A stretch of DNA of 64,000 nt, taken from Novosphingobium sp. B 225. Lineage in GTDB: Bacteria > Pseudomonadota > Alphaproteobacteria > Sphingomonadales > Sphingomonadaceae. The stretch is from positions 119,748 to 183,747 of the forward strand of contig NZ_MWLM01000072.1 of the NCBI RefSeq assembly GCF_002198665.1. Direction: 5' to 3'. Each line of letters begins with the position of its first letter. The first letter of the stretch is position 1. The notes below the pieces were generated by a model. That model was not told the DNA's origin, searched no databases, and worked only from the letters and a program-made list of their open reading frames with translations. Shown here piece by piece: positions 54,029-63,231 of this stretch. The position numbers and the translations under genes were made by a program.

Positions 54029-54741
54029 GCCTGCTCGTTGCAATCGAAGGTGCTGACGGGGCGGGAAAGGCGACAGCGGCCGAGAATGTCAAGGCAGCGC
54101 TGCTGGCGCGAGGTCTGTCGGCAACGGTTATCTCGTTTCCTCGATACAAGGACACAGTCGGCGGCGTGACGTTGGGCGAATTCCTGTCAGGGCGCATGCC
54201 GGTACCAGTTACGCCGCAGGCTGCGGCCGTGCTCTACGGACTCGATCGTTTTGAGTCCGTCGCGGTGATAGCCGAGGCGGCGAAAGCCCACGATGTCGTG
54301 GTCTTCGATCGGTACATACCCTCAAACATGGTTTATCAGGCCTCGAAGGTGAAGCCGGAGGAAAGCGTTGCGCTCATGCGGTGGATCTACGCGCTCGAGA
54401 CCGAGGCATTCGCTGTTCCTGCCCCTGACCTGTCGATCTATCTGGATACGCCCTTGGATGCGGCGCAGCGTCTGATGAAACTGAAGGACAAGCGCTCTTA
54501 CACCGATCGTCAATACGATGAGCATGAAGCGGACATGGCGCTTCAGCGTGCGGTTCGTCTGAACTATTCGGCGATCGCCGAACTGGGATTGTCGGGACCT
54601 TGGCGAACTGTCCAGACCATCAAGGACGATCAGCTCCGCGCTCCACTCGAGATTGCCTCCGAGATCGTAGATTTGGTCATTCACAGGCTCTGCGAGCTTC
54701 GCGACCACAAAAGCGCCAGCCAGATAGCTTCGCGCGCCTGA
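54025..54741 (+). CDS. dTMP kinase-like P-loop nucleotide kinase
   Basis: A 238-residue thymidylate-kinase-family protein. It has the P-loop EGADGAGKAT (residues 8-17), the DRYIPSNMVYQ motif equivalent to DRY/H, and the LID-region DKRSYTDRQYDEHEAD. The family phosphorylates dTMP or related nucleoside monophosphates. A housekeeping tmk is expected elsewhere, so this copy may act on a modified or signalling nucleotide. Its 3' end overlaps the convergent P-loop gene by 61 bases. Confidence 0.88.
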   Translation: MSLLVAIEGADGAGKATAAENVKAALLARGLSATVISFPRYKDTVGGVTLGEFLSGRMPVPVTPQAAAVLYGLDRFESVAVIAEAAKAHDVVVFDRYIPSNMVYQASKVKPEESVALMRWIYALETEAFAVPAPDLSIYLDTPLDAAQRLMKLKDKRSYTDRQYDEHEADMALQRAVRLNYSAIAELGLSGPWRTVQTIKDDQLRAPLEIASEIVDLVIHRLCELRDHKSASQIASRA

Positions 54742-55256
54742 TGAACGCGTTCCGCAGGGTCGTGCGCGAGGACGACGGCATCGGCTCGGGTCGAGAGAAC
54801 CTCTGTTGCACGCGCGCCTAGCAGTCGTCTGTAGGACGGATCTTCTGATCGCAGGCCATCAACGGCGATGGGGATATTCTCGTCTACCTGCGAGAACAGG
54901 ACGACATCGTAGGTTGAAATCCATCGTTCCGAAAGCGGGCTCACGGAGGTGAACCACGGATCATCCTCATATTGAACGTGCTCGCCATAATGTGCGAGGA
55001 TGTCGGGCACGCCGCGGTCGCACAGCATGATTGTCTCGGTACCGCGTGACGCTTCGATTTCCCGGGAAATCTGCGTGGTCAACAGCCATAAACTCGCGGA
55101 ATGGGTCTGCGCCTCGTTGAGGGGGAAAGGACAAGACCGGGCGAGGTCGGGGAGTTCGACGATCTTCAGCCCATCTTTGCGCAATTCGGTGCCAAGGGCG
55201 CGGATCAGGGTGGATTTTCCGGTAGAATAGGCTCCGGTGACGATCGCCTTCAGCAT
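54681..55256 (-). CDS. Small P-loop ATPase/kinase (AAA_28, NadR-like)
   Basis: A 191-residue protein with P-loop TGAYSTGKST (residues 7-16), as in NadR-type nicotinamide riboside kinases and AAA_28 proteins. MLCDRGVPDILAHYG carries the Walker B-type acidic residues. It lies four bases after the phosphoribosyltransferase gene on the same strand. Its tail overlaps the convergent dTMP-kinase-like gene. A nucleoside or nucleotide kinase function is likely; the substrate is unknown. Confidence 0.82.
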   Translation of the reverse strand: MLKAIVTGAYSTGKSTLIRALGTELRKDGLKIVELPDLARSCPFPLNEAQTHSASLWLLTTQISREIEASRGTETIMLCDRGVPDILAHYGEHVQYEDDPWFTSVSPLSERWISTYDVVLFSQVDENIPIAVDGLRSEDPSYRRLLGARATEVLSTRADAVVLAHDPAERVHQAREAIWLALLWSRSSQSL

Positions 55257-55260
55257 CGGC

Positions 55261-56127
55261 TCACGTCGTCACGATTGAATGAAGCGTGACCCCCTTAGGA
55301 GCGAGGCGAGCCGCGGCATTGTCGCCCGTTTTCACCTTCAGTTGCGGCTCGAACACGACCAGAAAATCACTGACTTCCCATCCGCATGCTCGCAGATCGT
55401 CGATGAGGCGTAAGGCCTTTCCTCCGCCCGTGCTGCTGTCGTCCACTATCAGCCCTTTGCTTCCTAACGCAGGCAGCTCGGCGAAATCGAACATCGCGCG
55501 AGGATCGGTCGGGTCGGACCTGAACTTATGGTCCGGGTTGTGAAGCAGCAGGGGTTTCTTGAGCAATTCCGCGAAGCACGCTCCCAGGAGTGGTGAACCA
55601 CTCTTGGGCGTGACCACGAAATCGAATTCACTGTTCGCGATCGTACCCCCTACGCCGGTCAGAGTCCGCCACAGCGCAGAAAGGTCGCGTGCGAACACGC
55701 GCGCCAGGCTCAGGTCCGCCGTCGCGCCCATCAGGTCGAAATAGTGCTCTCCCTTTACCGCAACCTGCGATCCCACCACGACCTTGTGTCCGATCTTCGT
55801 CGTCGCCAGCCGTTTGTGCACGCGCTCGGCAAGATTGTCGCCAGCGATCTGTTCCAGTCGTGCCGCTTGGTTGGCTCGTTTCGGCGTGTCGACGTCCACT
55901 CCGAATTCTCTAAGAATACGCATAGTCTCGCGAAGTCTATTCCGGTTTATCCATTTTGATGCCCAAGCCGGAAGGAACCCGACCATCTCGAGAACTTGGA
56001 ACAACGTCGCGAGAACGAGAACCCAAAGTATCACAGTGTTGACACCACTTTGAAACAATTGATCGACCCAGCTAAAATCAAGATTAGCCGGCTGAACATG
56101 ACTAGCGGCGCCAGCAGAACTGTTCAT
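55261..56127 (-). CDS. Membrane-anchored phosphoribosyltransferase-like protein
   Basis: A 288-residue protein. An N-terminal hydrophobic helix (TVILWVLVLATLFQVLEMVG) anchors a type I PRTase fold. The PRPP-binding motif is LIVDDSSTGGGKALRL near residue 234, resembling orotate PRTase. The ATG at 56127 follows a GGGGGAG site; a TTG 15 bases upstream is an alternative. Type I PRTases make or break N-glycosidic nucleotides with PRPP. Membrane anchoring is unusual and suggests an effector or sensor role. It is co-transcribed with the small P-loop kinase. Confidence 0.83.
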   Translation of the reverse strand: MNSSAGAASHVQPANLDFSWVDQLFQSGVNTVILWVLVLATLFQVLEMVGFLPAWASKWINRNRLRETMRILREFGVDVDTPKRANQAARLEQIAGDNLAERVHKRLATTKIGHKVVVGSQVAVKGEHYFDLMGATADLSLARVFARDLSALWRTLTGVGGTIANSEFDFVVTPKSGSPLLGACFAELLKKPLLLHNPDHKFRSDPTDPRAMFDFAELPALGSKGLIVDDSSTGGGKALRLIDDLRACGWEVSDFLVVFEPQLKVKTGDNAAARLAPKGVTLHSIVTT

Positions 56128-56520
56128 GTTGCTCCCCCTCAATCTGAAGTTCGTGACGGAGCGGAACTGCCGGTGAGAGTCAAGCTTCTCGTAATCGCGA
56201 TGACCCTCTCAAAGGGGTTGCACCGGATTGGCGCAGCGCGATAGGTGAGTAGAGCCAATGGCACGTGGTCTTGAGCCACATAATCCGTTTCGCGATTTTC
56301 ATCCGTGGCCGAGGTAATCCGCCTTGTGGTCATGATGTACGTTCGCTTCCCGCTGCGCCTGCGGAATGTTTAAAATCTACTCTTCGAGCGCGGCATCGAT
56401 CTATGCCATGAGATGGTAAAGCTTTGGTGGACCCAGTTCGGTCTACTGATCGCCGCCGACATCCGCTGCTAGCGGGTAAGCCATATGCGAGGCTAGCGGC
56501 AGTGGCGCTGGCACTCGAAC

Positions 56521-56760
56521 GAGATTTACTTCAGGCTCAATGGCGAGATGACCTCCTTGTGGCGGGCTGTCTATCACAAGGGTCAAAGCCTTGAGAGCTT
56601 CGTGACGACGAAGCGGGAGATGCATTGCTTGTGGATGAAGACAGCGCATTAATTCGCCTCGGTCCACTACGAGCGCAACCTCGTCGATCGGCAGACTTAC
56701 CGAGAACGCCGCTCGGCCACGTTGGCCAAGTGGCAGTCGCTTGCCAGTCGACAATGCGCA
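56521..56760 (+). pseudogene. IS6/IS26-family transposase remnant
   Basis: One frame reads EIYFRLNGEMTSLWRAVYHK, then SLESFVTTKRE, an in-frame TAA at 56650-56652, then HYERNLVDRQTYRERRSATL and AKWQSLAS. These match the catalytic-core and C-terminal blocks of IS6-family DDE transposases with a large internal deletion. It is an old insertion scar at the edge of the module. Confidence 0.8.
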
Positions 56761-57139
56761 CCCAAGGTGAATTTCTGCCGTTTAGAGAGCAGTTCATCGG
56801 GCTGACAGCTCCGGATAATCCCTTGGGAACGACATGAACGAACTTGAGCTTCCAGGCGGCCTAAAATTTCCCTCGAGCGGCGACCGGCGAAATGGAGATT
56901 GCATAGGATTTTTCGCCGCACTCGGTGAAGAGTTTGCCAACGAGGCCTGGTTCAATCGAAAACACGCCCAATTGACGTGATTCGGCGCAAAGGGTGCGCG
57001 AAGGAGCGTAAATGTAGCGCACAGCAGCGGATTCGTAACCAACTGGAGCCCCCTCTCAAAAATTTCTCTGGTCCATTTGCGTTCCCATTCGTCCGCATGC
57101 GTTCCCATGTCGTCTCGAAGGCATTGCGCAACGCGTTTT

Positions 57140-57154
57140 GTTCTATTTTTGTTC
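57140..57154. promoter_or_regulatory. Possible alphaproteobacterial LexA box
   Basis: GTTC-TATTTTT-GTTC matches the GTTC-N7-GTTC SOS box of alphaproteobacteria. It lies about 177 bases upstream of the AlpA gene. About two chance matches are expected in a window this size, so support is weak. Confidence 0.3.
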
Positions 57155-57330
57155 TTTCCTACAGAACGAATCGGATTTAGCCATCAACTCGTCACAGGGA
57201 ACGGGGTGTTCCTGTTTCGAGGAAAGTCGCTTTCCCGCCTTCAGGATCGGCGGGATCGCGCCGCCCGCAAGCTTCCTCGTGACCGGGCAAACCGGTCCCT
57301 GTGACACCCCTCCCTCCCAAGGAACGTGAC

Positions 57331-57522
57331 ATGAATACCCCCGAATTGCTGACCTGCCAGGAGGTGCTTCGCCTCACTGGCATACGGAGCCGCTCGACCA
57401 TCTGGCGGCGGGTCCAGAAGGGCCGTTTCCCGGCCCCGGTTGACCTTGGCGCTGGCCGCATCCGCTGGCGCGCATCCGACATCACCGCATGGATCAGCGC
57501 CCTGCCGCTGGTCCGCTACTGA
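57331..57522 (+). CDS. AlpA family regulator
   Basis: A 63-residue AlpA-like winged helix protein: LLTCQEVLRLTGIRSRSTIW, RRVQKGRFPAPVDLGAGRIR and SDITAWISAL. The ATG at 57331 has AAGGAA upstream. It begins the mobilisation block of island 3 and may control excision or the transfer genes. It is only loosely similar to the AlpA of island 2. Confidence 0.88.
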   Translation: MNTPELLTCQEVLRLTGIRSRSTIWRRVQKGRFPAPVDLGAGRIRWRASDITAWISALPLVRY

Positions 57523-57563
57523 GCCTTATTACGCGGGCAGTGGCCCGCAGAAAGCTCCTTCCC

Positions 57564-58061
57564 ATGTCCGACAAATCCGCTCCCGAAGAGGGAGTCATCT
57601 TCTCAAGAGAAACCTGCGATAGCTTCGTTCAGCTCATGATCGACGAGTTCGTCCGGCGGCTAAGCCGCCCCGGCCTCGATGGTGCCTGGTACCGGCATTT
57701 CATTCTCGACTGGCTTTACTTCGACCGCCCCATGTTCGACCGGTTCAGAGGTGCCGAATTCAACATTCAGTTTGAAGGACCGCCGGTCGGAATTGATGGC
57801 CTGCATTACCCTCTCGGAGGGTTCATCGAGCGCCAGATTGAATGGACCCGGATCAGTCCGGCGGAAGCCTTCGATCTGCGCGAAAAGCTGCGCGAGGCAG
57901 TCGACGAAACAGTCCATACCTGGATGGCCGGACGGGACTTCGAATTCGTCCCCGCGCACCCCGAAAAGTCGTTCACCGACCGGGCCGCTGCGGACGCAGC
58001 AGTGGTCGATGAAATTCGCGCGTTCGCGGGCGCTCTCCCGGACATCGGGGAGTTCGGCTGA
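57564..58061 (+). CDS. Unknown 165-residue protein of transfer region
   Basis: No named family. The protein has an acidic C-terminal half and aromatic-rich segments (GAWYRHFILDWLYFDRPMFD, GIDGLHYPLGGFIERQIEW). The ATG at 57564 avoids overlap with the AlpA gene; a longer reading starts at 57489. It lies between AlpA and the relaxosome genes and probably belongs to the mobilisation unit. Confidence 0.65.
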   Translation: MSDKSAPEEGVIFSRETCDSFVQLMIDEFVRRLSRPGLDGAWYRHFILDWLYFDRPMFDRFRGAEFNIQFEGPPVGIDGLHYPLGGFIERQIEWTRISPAEAFDLREKLREAVDETVHTWMAGRDFEFVPAHPEKSFTDRAAADAAVVDEIRAFAGALPDIGEFG

Positions 58062-58143
58062 TGACTTTTCTGGCCCATCAACCGGAAAGAAATGATGCCT
58101 GCGATGCTGCGCATCGAGGCGGCATTTCAGTTACACACCCCAC

Positions 58144-58259
58144 GCACGCGTGCAGCGAGCAAAACCGCCGGTCGCCGGGCGTGCCAATGGCGCGCCCGGC
58201 AATGGTCTCAGCCGGACGTGACGCGACTGCGCCGATCCGGGAGCGCGCCCGGAGCGCGC
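58144..58259. other. Candidate oriT region
   Basis: The gap before the relaxosome gene contains a 10-base palindrome GCACGCGTGC (58144-58153), an inverted repeat with arms GCCGGGCG and CGCCCGGC (58174-58181, 58193-58200), and a direct repeat GGAGCGCGC (58240, 58251). Origins of transfer next to MobF relaxase operons typically have such structure. No nic site can be named. Confidence 0.35.
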
Positions 58260-58272
58260 TCAGGAAGTGGCC

Positions 58273-58647
58273 ATGCTGACCGCGAGCAAGCGCACCGTCC
58301 GCCTCAATCCATCCCAAGCCCGGACCCTGTCCGGCATCGCCGGGCGGCGCAGCCTCAGCGAATATGCGATGCTTCAGCGGATCATCGAGGCGGGCTTCCT
58401 GGCGGTGCTGCACGGCACCGATCGGGAGGCTGACACCCGCGAGATCGCCAACGAGGTCGGGGCGATTTCTGGCCGCATTGCCGACCTGGAAAGGGTGCTC
58501 GACCGCGCCCTGTTCACCGCTTGCGCGGCCTATGCCTACGCCCGCCACGCTGCCCTTCAATCTCGCAAGCCGGACGAGGTGATCGCTGCGGAAGCCCGCG
58601 CCGCGTTCGAGCGCCAGCGCTCGCTCGCCCAGGAGCAAGAACCATGA
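58273..58647 (+). CDS. Probable relaxosome accessory protein
   Basis: A 124-residue, mostly helical protein. Its start (ASKRTVRLNPSQARTLSGIA, GRRSLSEYAMLQRIIEAG) resembles a ribbon-helix-helix DNA-binding segment as in MobC/TraY accessory proteins. The rest is a charged coiled region. It precedes the coupling-protein gene with a four-base overlap. The role is inferred from position and from the short N-terminal pattern. Confidence 0.6.
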   Translation: MLTASKRTVRLNPSQARTLSGIAGRRSLSEYAMLQRIIEAGFLAVLHGTDREADTREIANEVGAISGRIADLERVLDRALFTACAAYAYARHAALQSRKPDEVIAAEARAAFERQRSLAQEQEP

Positions 58648-60464
58648 CCCACAATCTCGATTTCAGCGCCCGCGCTCACGCGCTCTGGCGTGTTCGCCTC
58701 GCCCGTTTGCAGGAGCGCTGGCGCTTCTACTGGCAGCTCATTCTGGGTTGTACCGCAGCCGGTTCCCTGATCGCAGCGCAGTTCGTTCTGGACCCCGCCG
58801 AGATCAAAATCTCGCTCCAATATCTGCTCGGCAAGGTGCTGGTGCTGCTGGGTGATCTAGCCAGCCGCGACATCAAGATGAACGTCTCGCTGGACGGTCA
58901 GACCTGGACTGTTTCCTCCCATGCCTTTGTCAACGAGCCGTTCAATGCCGCAATCTTTGCGAGGACCGAATGGACCCTGCTTGGCGGTGCTTTCCTGGGC
59001 CTGTTGCTCGGCCTGCTGGTCGTCGAGCTGATCAAGGACAGCATGGCGAAACAGGGAGAGGATACGCTCGCTGATCGGGTCATTGGCGGAACCCGTGTTG
59101 TGAACGAGGCCGAGGCGGTTGCGCTGCTAACTCCGCTCGCCGGCAAGAGTGCGATATGTATCGGCCGGGTCCCCATCCCGCGCCGCAACGAGACCCGGCA
59201 CTTCGCCATGATCGGCACCACCGGCAGCGGCAAGACCACTGCCCTGCGCCAGATGCTTGACGACATCGAACAGCGCGGTGATCCGGCACTGGTCTATGAC
59301 ACCAGTGGCGAGTTCATCGCCAACTACTACTGCCGCGCACGCGGCGACATCATCCTTAATCCCTTCGATGGTCGCTGCTCGTTCTGGTCGCCGTTCGACG
59401 AGATATCGCACCCCGCTGACGCCGACCGGATCGCCCGCCAGCTTGTCTCCGAAACCAGCAGCCAGGACGATGATGTCTGGCTTGAGACGAGCCGCATCCT
59501 GGTCGCCAACATGCTGCGCAAGCTGTGGGCAGAGAAGAATTGCAGTCTTGAGGCATTGCTCGAGGCCCTGCAGGTCAAGAGCAAGGATCAGCTCAAGCAA
59601 TGGTTGGGCCATACCTCATCGGCCCGGACCTTTGCCGACGATGCCGACCGCGCCACTGGCTCTGTGCTGTTCATGCTCACCAAGGCCGCGAACCTGATCC
59701 AGTTTCTCAAGGCCCACGACAAGGGTTGCGAGCGGTTCTCCTTTCGCAACTACATCGCCGGGCTCGACAAGAATCCCGGTGCGAAGCCCTGGATCTTCGT
59801 CCCCCGAAAGGAGGACTTCTTCGAGGCGGCCAAGCCTCTCATGTCCTGCTGGCTCGAATGCGCGGCCAGCGCGGTTCTTGGTCTCCCGCCATCACCTGAG
59901 CGGCGCATCTGGTTCGTGCTGGACGAGCTTGCCGACCTGCCGCGCGTCGATACTCTCGCACGGCTGCTGCCCGAAGGTCGCAAGTTCGGGTCGGCGATCG
60001 TGCTCACCTTTCAGGCGCTCGGACAGATGCGCCACCGCTACGGCGACAATATTGCCGAGGCCATGCTCGCCTGCTGCAACAACAAGCTGTTCCTCCAGAC
60101 TGTCGATCGCGAAACCCGCGAGTGGGCGAGCGAAACGATCGGCCAGTGCGAGATCGAGCTGCGCAGCGCGACCGACACGTTGTCCATGGGCAACGAACGT
60201 CCGCGCATTTCCATCGCGACGCAGCGTCAGTTCCGTCCCGCCGTGCTCGAAAGCGAACTGCGGCTGCCGCCTTACCAGGGCTATCTTCTGCTCCCCGATG
60301 GCCTGCCGGTTGCGCGGATCAGTCTGACCGACGATCACATCAAACGGCGCGGTCCGCCCCGCGAGCCCGCCTTCGTGCCGGGCGATCTTGCCGACACATT
60401 GTGGAGCAAGGTCAGCGAGATCACCGAGGCGGCAGCACCCGACACCAAGCCCGGACCGGTGTGA
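58644..60464 (+). CDS. traD: TraD/VirD4-type conjugative coupling protein
   Basis: A 606-residue type IV coupling protein. Two membrane helices lie near residues 31-50 and 110-130. Walker A is GTTGSGKTT (191-199) and Walker B is WFVLDELADLP. GRKFGSAIVLTFQALGQMRH and MLACCNNKLFLQTVDRET are typical TraD-like stretches. It should pump the relaxase-bound strand into a mating channel. Mating-pair genes are not in the window, so the element may be mobilisable only. It overlaps the relaxase start (TGATG). Confidence 0.93.
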   Translation: MTHNLDFSARAHALWRVRLARLQERWRFYWQLILGCTAAGSLIAAQFVLDPAEIKISLQYLLGKVLVLLGDLASRDIKMNVSLDGQTWTVSSHAFVNEPFNAAIFARTEWTLLGGAFLGLLLGLLVVELIKDSMAKQGEDTLADRVIGGTRVVNEAEAVALLTPLAGKSAICIGRVPIPRRNETRHFAMIGTTGSGKTTALRQMLDDIEQRGDPALVYDTSGEFIANYYCRARGDIILNPFDGRCSFWSPFDEISHPADADRIARQLVSETSSQDDDVWLETSRILVANMLRKLWAEKNCSLEALLEALQVKSKDQLKQWLGHTSSARTFADDADRATGSVLFMLTKAANLIQFLKAHDKGCERFSFRNYIAGLDKNPGAKPWIFVPRKEDFFEAAKPLMSCWLECAASAVLGLPPSPERRIWFVLDELADLPRVDTLARLLPEGRKFGSAIVLTFQALGQMRHRYGDNIAEAMLACCNNKLFLQTVDRETREWASETIGQCEIELRSATDTLSMGNERPRISIATQRQFRPAVLESELRLPPYQGYLLLPDGLPVARISLTDDHIKRRGPPREPAFVPGDLADTLWSKVSEITEAAAPDTKPGPV

Positions 60465-63211
60465 TGGTTGCATCGGTCTCGGCTTTGATCAGTGCAGGCC
60501 AAGCCGCCAGCTACTACGAGGCTGACGACTACTATGCCGAGGGCGGCCTTGCCCCATCCGAATGGTTCGGCGAGGCCGCCAGTGCCCTTGGGCTGGAAGG
60601 CGAAGTCGACCGCGAACAGTTTGCGGCGCTGCTGGAAGGGCAGGTTGGCGGTAGACAGCTGGGCACGACGCGTGATGGGAAGACCGAGCACCGCCCCGGT
60701 TGGGACATTACATTGTCCGCACCCAAGTCGGTATCGATCATGGCCGAAGTCGCAGGCGACAAGCGGCTAATCGCGGCCCACGGCGCTGCGGTGAAAGCGA
60801 CACTGGCCCATGTCGAAAAGCACATGTCTGCGACCCGCATTCGCGACAGCGGCACAGTCCGGCGTGAGACCACCGGCAATCTTGCCATTGCCACTTTCCG
60901 GCACGCAACAAGCCGGGCACAGGATCCCCAGCTCCACACCCATGCCGTCGTGATCAACGCCACCCAGGACAAGGACGGCAAATGGCGGAGTCTTGAGCCG
61001 CGCGCCTTCTATCAGCTTCAGAAGGAGATCGGCGCGATCTACCGGCAGGAACTGGCGCATGGGGTTGCGAAATTGGGCTACCGCATCGAGCCTGGCAAGG
61101 ATGCGATGTTCGAAATCGCAGGCGTGCCAGACAAGGTCATTGAGGCGCTGAGCCAGCGGACCGCGGCGATCGATGCCCGGCTTGCCGAACGCGGTACAAG
61201 CCGGGAGGAGGCGAGCGCTGCCGAGAAGCAGATTGCCGCACTCGATACCCGCGAGGCCAAGACCCATGCCGATATCCGCGAATTGCGCGCCGACTGGCTG
61301 GCCACAGCCGATGCAAACGGACTCGATGCCGGAGCCCGAGACAAGCTAGTTTCCGGTGCAAGGGAACGCGCAGCGCAGAGCGAGGCAACAGCCAGTCCCG
61401 AAATCCTGGCGCGTCAGGCGGTAGCATTCGCCGCAGCCAAGCTCTCCGAACGCGAAGCCGTGTTCTCGGCGAGCACGCTGGCCCGCGAGGCCGGGGATTT
61501 TGCCTTCGGCAAGGTCGGGCACGCTGAGATCAGCGCGGCGATTGCCAATGCCGGGGAACGCGGCGACCTTATTCCTCGCGCATTTCTTGACCGGCGCGGC
61601 GCGGAGCTCGCTGGCTTTACCACCCCGCAGGCCATCGCCACCGAGCGCACCATGTTGCAGCTTGAAATGGCGGGGCGCGGCATGGCCGAATCCTTGGCCA
61701 GTCCGATGGCGGCTGCGCGAGCGGTTGAGCGCGCTGCTAGGCAGTCGGGACGATCCGGCTATGTCTGGACCGAGGACCAGAAGCGCGCGACCGCTGATCT
61801 GCTGACTTCCAGGGACCGGGTTGTTGCCGTTCAGGGCTATGCAGGGACGGCCAAGACAACGACCGTGCTGGCCACCTATGCCCGCGAAGCAGAGCGCGCA
61901 GGCCTGTCAGTGAAAGCACTTGCGCCAACCGCATCGGCGGCAACAGTGCTTGGAGATGCGCTCTCCCTGCGCGGCGATACCGTTGCCCGGCACCTTTTGA
62001 CACCCGAGGGGCGCATGTCCGGCAAGGTCGCTGTCTGGATTGTCGATGAGGCGTCGATGCTTTCGGCCAGCGACATGGCGAAGTTGATGACCAGCGCCGA
62101 CAAGGCCGGAGCCCGGCTTGTTCTCGTCGGGGACGTGAAACAGCTCGGATCGGTCGGTGCAGGTGCTGCCTTCGCCCAGTTGCAGGCGGCAGGCATGACC
62201 ACCACCAAACTGGCCGAGGTCGTCCGGCAGACCAATGCCGACACCCGCGAAGCCGTCATGGCATCAATCGAAGGACATGCCGCGAAGGCACTTGCCGCGC
62301 TGGATCGCGGCGGCGGGAAAGTGCTGGAGGCAGCCAATGCTCATGACCGCTTTGAGGTCATGGCGCGTCACTACCTGTCCTTGTCATCCACCGAGCGGGC
62401 GAAGACGCTGGTTATCGAGCCTTCGCGTGACGGGCGGGACACCCTCACCGGGATGATCCGCGATCAACTGGCATCGCGCGGTGAACTCTCCGCACAGAAG
62501 CTGCAATTTGCCGCTCTGGAGGCCAAAGGCATGACCCGCGCCGAGGCGCGCGAAGCGGCCAGCTATGGCATCGGCGATGTCGTCCGGTTCAGCCGTGACT
62601 ATGCTGCGAAGACGGTGCGCCGGGGCGAGGCCCTGTCAATTGTGAGCATCGATCCGGAGCGAGGCCGTATCGCCCTCGCGAGCCGGGACGGACGGTCGAT
62701 TGACTGGCATCCCAGGCAATGGGGTGCCGGCAAGGCCGAGGTGTTCGAGGCCAAACCCATGGAATTGCGCACGGGTGACCGTGTACAGTTTACGCGCAAC
62801 GATCGCGATGCGGGACGGATCAACGGGCTTGGCGGGACCGTGACCGGCATCGATCCTGCCGCCAGTCAGGCGACCGTGAAGCTGGCCAATGGGCGCGAGC
62901 AGCGGCTCGACCTATCCGACCCTCGCGACACCAATTTGCGCCACGCCTATGTCCAGACCGCACATGCGGCTCAAGGCCAGACCGCCGACCGCGTTCTGAT
63001 CCACGCCGACAGCCGCTCGACCAATCTGGTCGACCAGAAGATGCTCTACGTCGCGCTGTCGCGGGCAAGGAACGAGGCGATCGTGGTTACCGACGACCGG
63101 GAGCGGCTTGTCCGGGCGATCACCGAGCGGGCGGGTGAGAAGCAGGCGGCCAGCAGTTTGGACGCTCGCGAGACCGGCAAGTCGAGGGCGATGGGAGCAA
63201 GTCTCGGTTGA
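60464..63211 (+). CDS. traI: MobF/TraI-type conjugative relaxase-helicase
   Basis: A 915-residue relaxase. The N-terminal TrwC domain has tyrosine pairs at 17-18 and 23-24 and the three-histidine metal motif H147...H158-T-H160 (RAQDPQLHTHAVV). The helicase domain has Walker A GYAGTAKTT (458-466), Walker B VWIVDEASML, and the C-terminal MLYVALSRARNEAIVV of RecD-like helicases. It nicks oriT, stays bound to the strand and unwinds it. The ATG overlaps the traD stop. The length is at the short end for MobF proteins. Confidence 0.94.
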   Translation: MVASVSALISAGQAASYYEADDYYAEGGLAPSEWFGEAASALGLEGEVDREQFAALLEGQVGGRQLGTTRDGKTEHRPGWDITLSAPKSVSIMAEVAGDKRLIAAHGAAVKATLAHVEKHMSATRIRDSGTVRRETTGNLAIATFRHATSRAQDPQLHTHAVVINATQDKDGKWRSLEPRAFYQLQKEIGAIYRQELAHGVAKLGYRIEPGKDAMFEIAGVPDKVIEALSQRTAAIDARLAERGTSREEASAAEKQIAALDTREAKTHADIRELRADWLATADANGLDAGARDKLVSGARERAAQSEATASPEILARQAVAFAAAKLSEREAVFSASTLAREAGDFAFGKVGHAEISAAIANAGERGDLIPRAFLDRRGAELAGFTTPQAIATERTMLQLEMAGRGMAESLASPMAAARAVERAARQSGRSGYVWTEDQKRATADLLTSRDRVVAVQGYAGTAKTTTVLATYAREAERAGLSVKALAPTASAATVLGDALSLRGDTVARHLLTPEGRMSGKVAVWIVDEASMLSASDMAKLMTSADKAGARLVLVGDVKQLGSVGAGAAFAQLQAAGMTTTKLAEVVRQTNADTREAVMASIEGHAAKALAALDRGGGKVLEAANAHDRFEVMARHYLSLSSTERAKTLVIEPSRDGRDTLTGMIRDQLASRGELSAQKLQFAALEAKGMTRAEAREAASYGIGDVVRFSRDYAAKTVRRGEALSIVSIDPERGRIALASRDGRSIDWHPRQWGAGKAEVFEAKPMELRTGDRVQFTRNDRDAGRINGLGGTVTGIDPAASQATVKLANGREQRLDLSDPRDTNLRHAYVQTAHAAQGQTADRVLIHADSRSTNLVDQKMLYVALSRARNEAIVVTDDRERLVRAITERAGEKQAASSLDARETGKSRAMGASLG

Positions 63212-63231
63212 TCCGCAATGTCGCTGGCGTT

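Larger units (their letters stand above)
56128..57330. other. Gap with IS debris upstream of AlpA
   Basis: About 1.2 kb with no intact gene. It holds the IS6-type remnant (56521-56760), a GTTC-N7-GTTC motif, and a run into the AlpA ribosome site AAGGAA. Other short frames are unsupported. Confidence 0.6.

Noticed and set aside
56794-57108. 104-codon minus-strand frame near the GTTC-N7-GTTC motif
   Set aside because: Low-complexity translation with no family. It would be the nearest minus-strand target of the motif but looks non-coding.
58061-58279. 72-codon frame overlapping the previous stop
   Set aside because: No ribosome site and no protein-like features, and it covers palindromic DNA that is better explained as a transfer origin or regulatory region.
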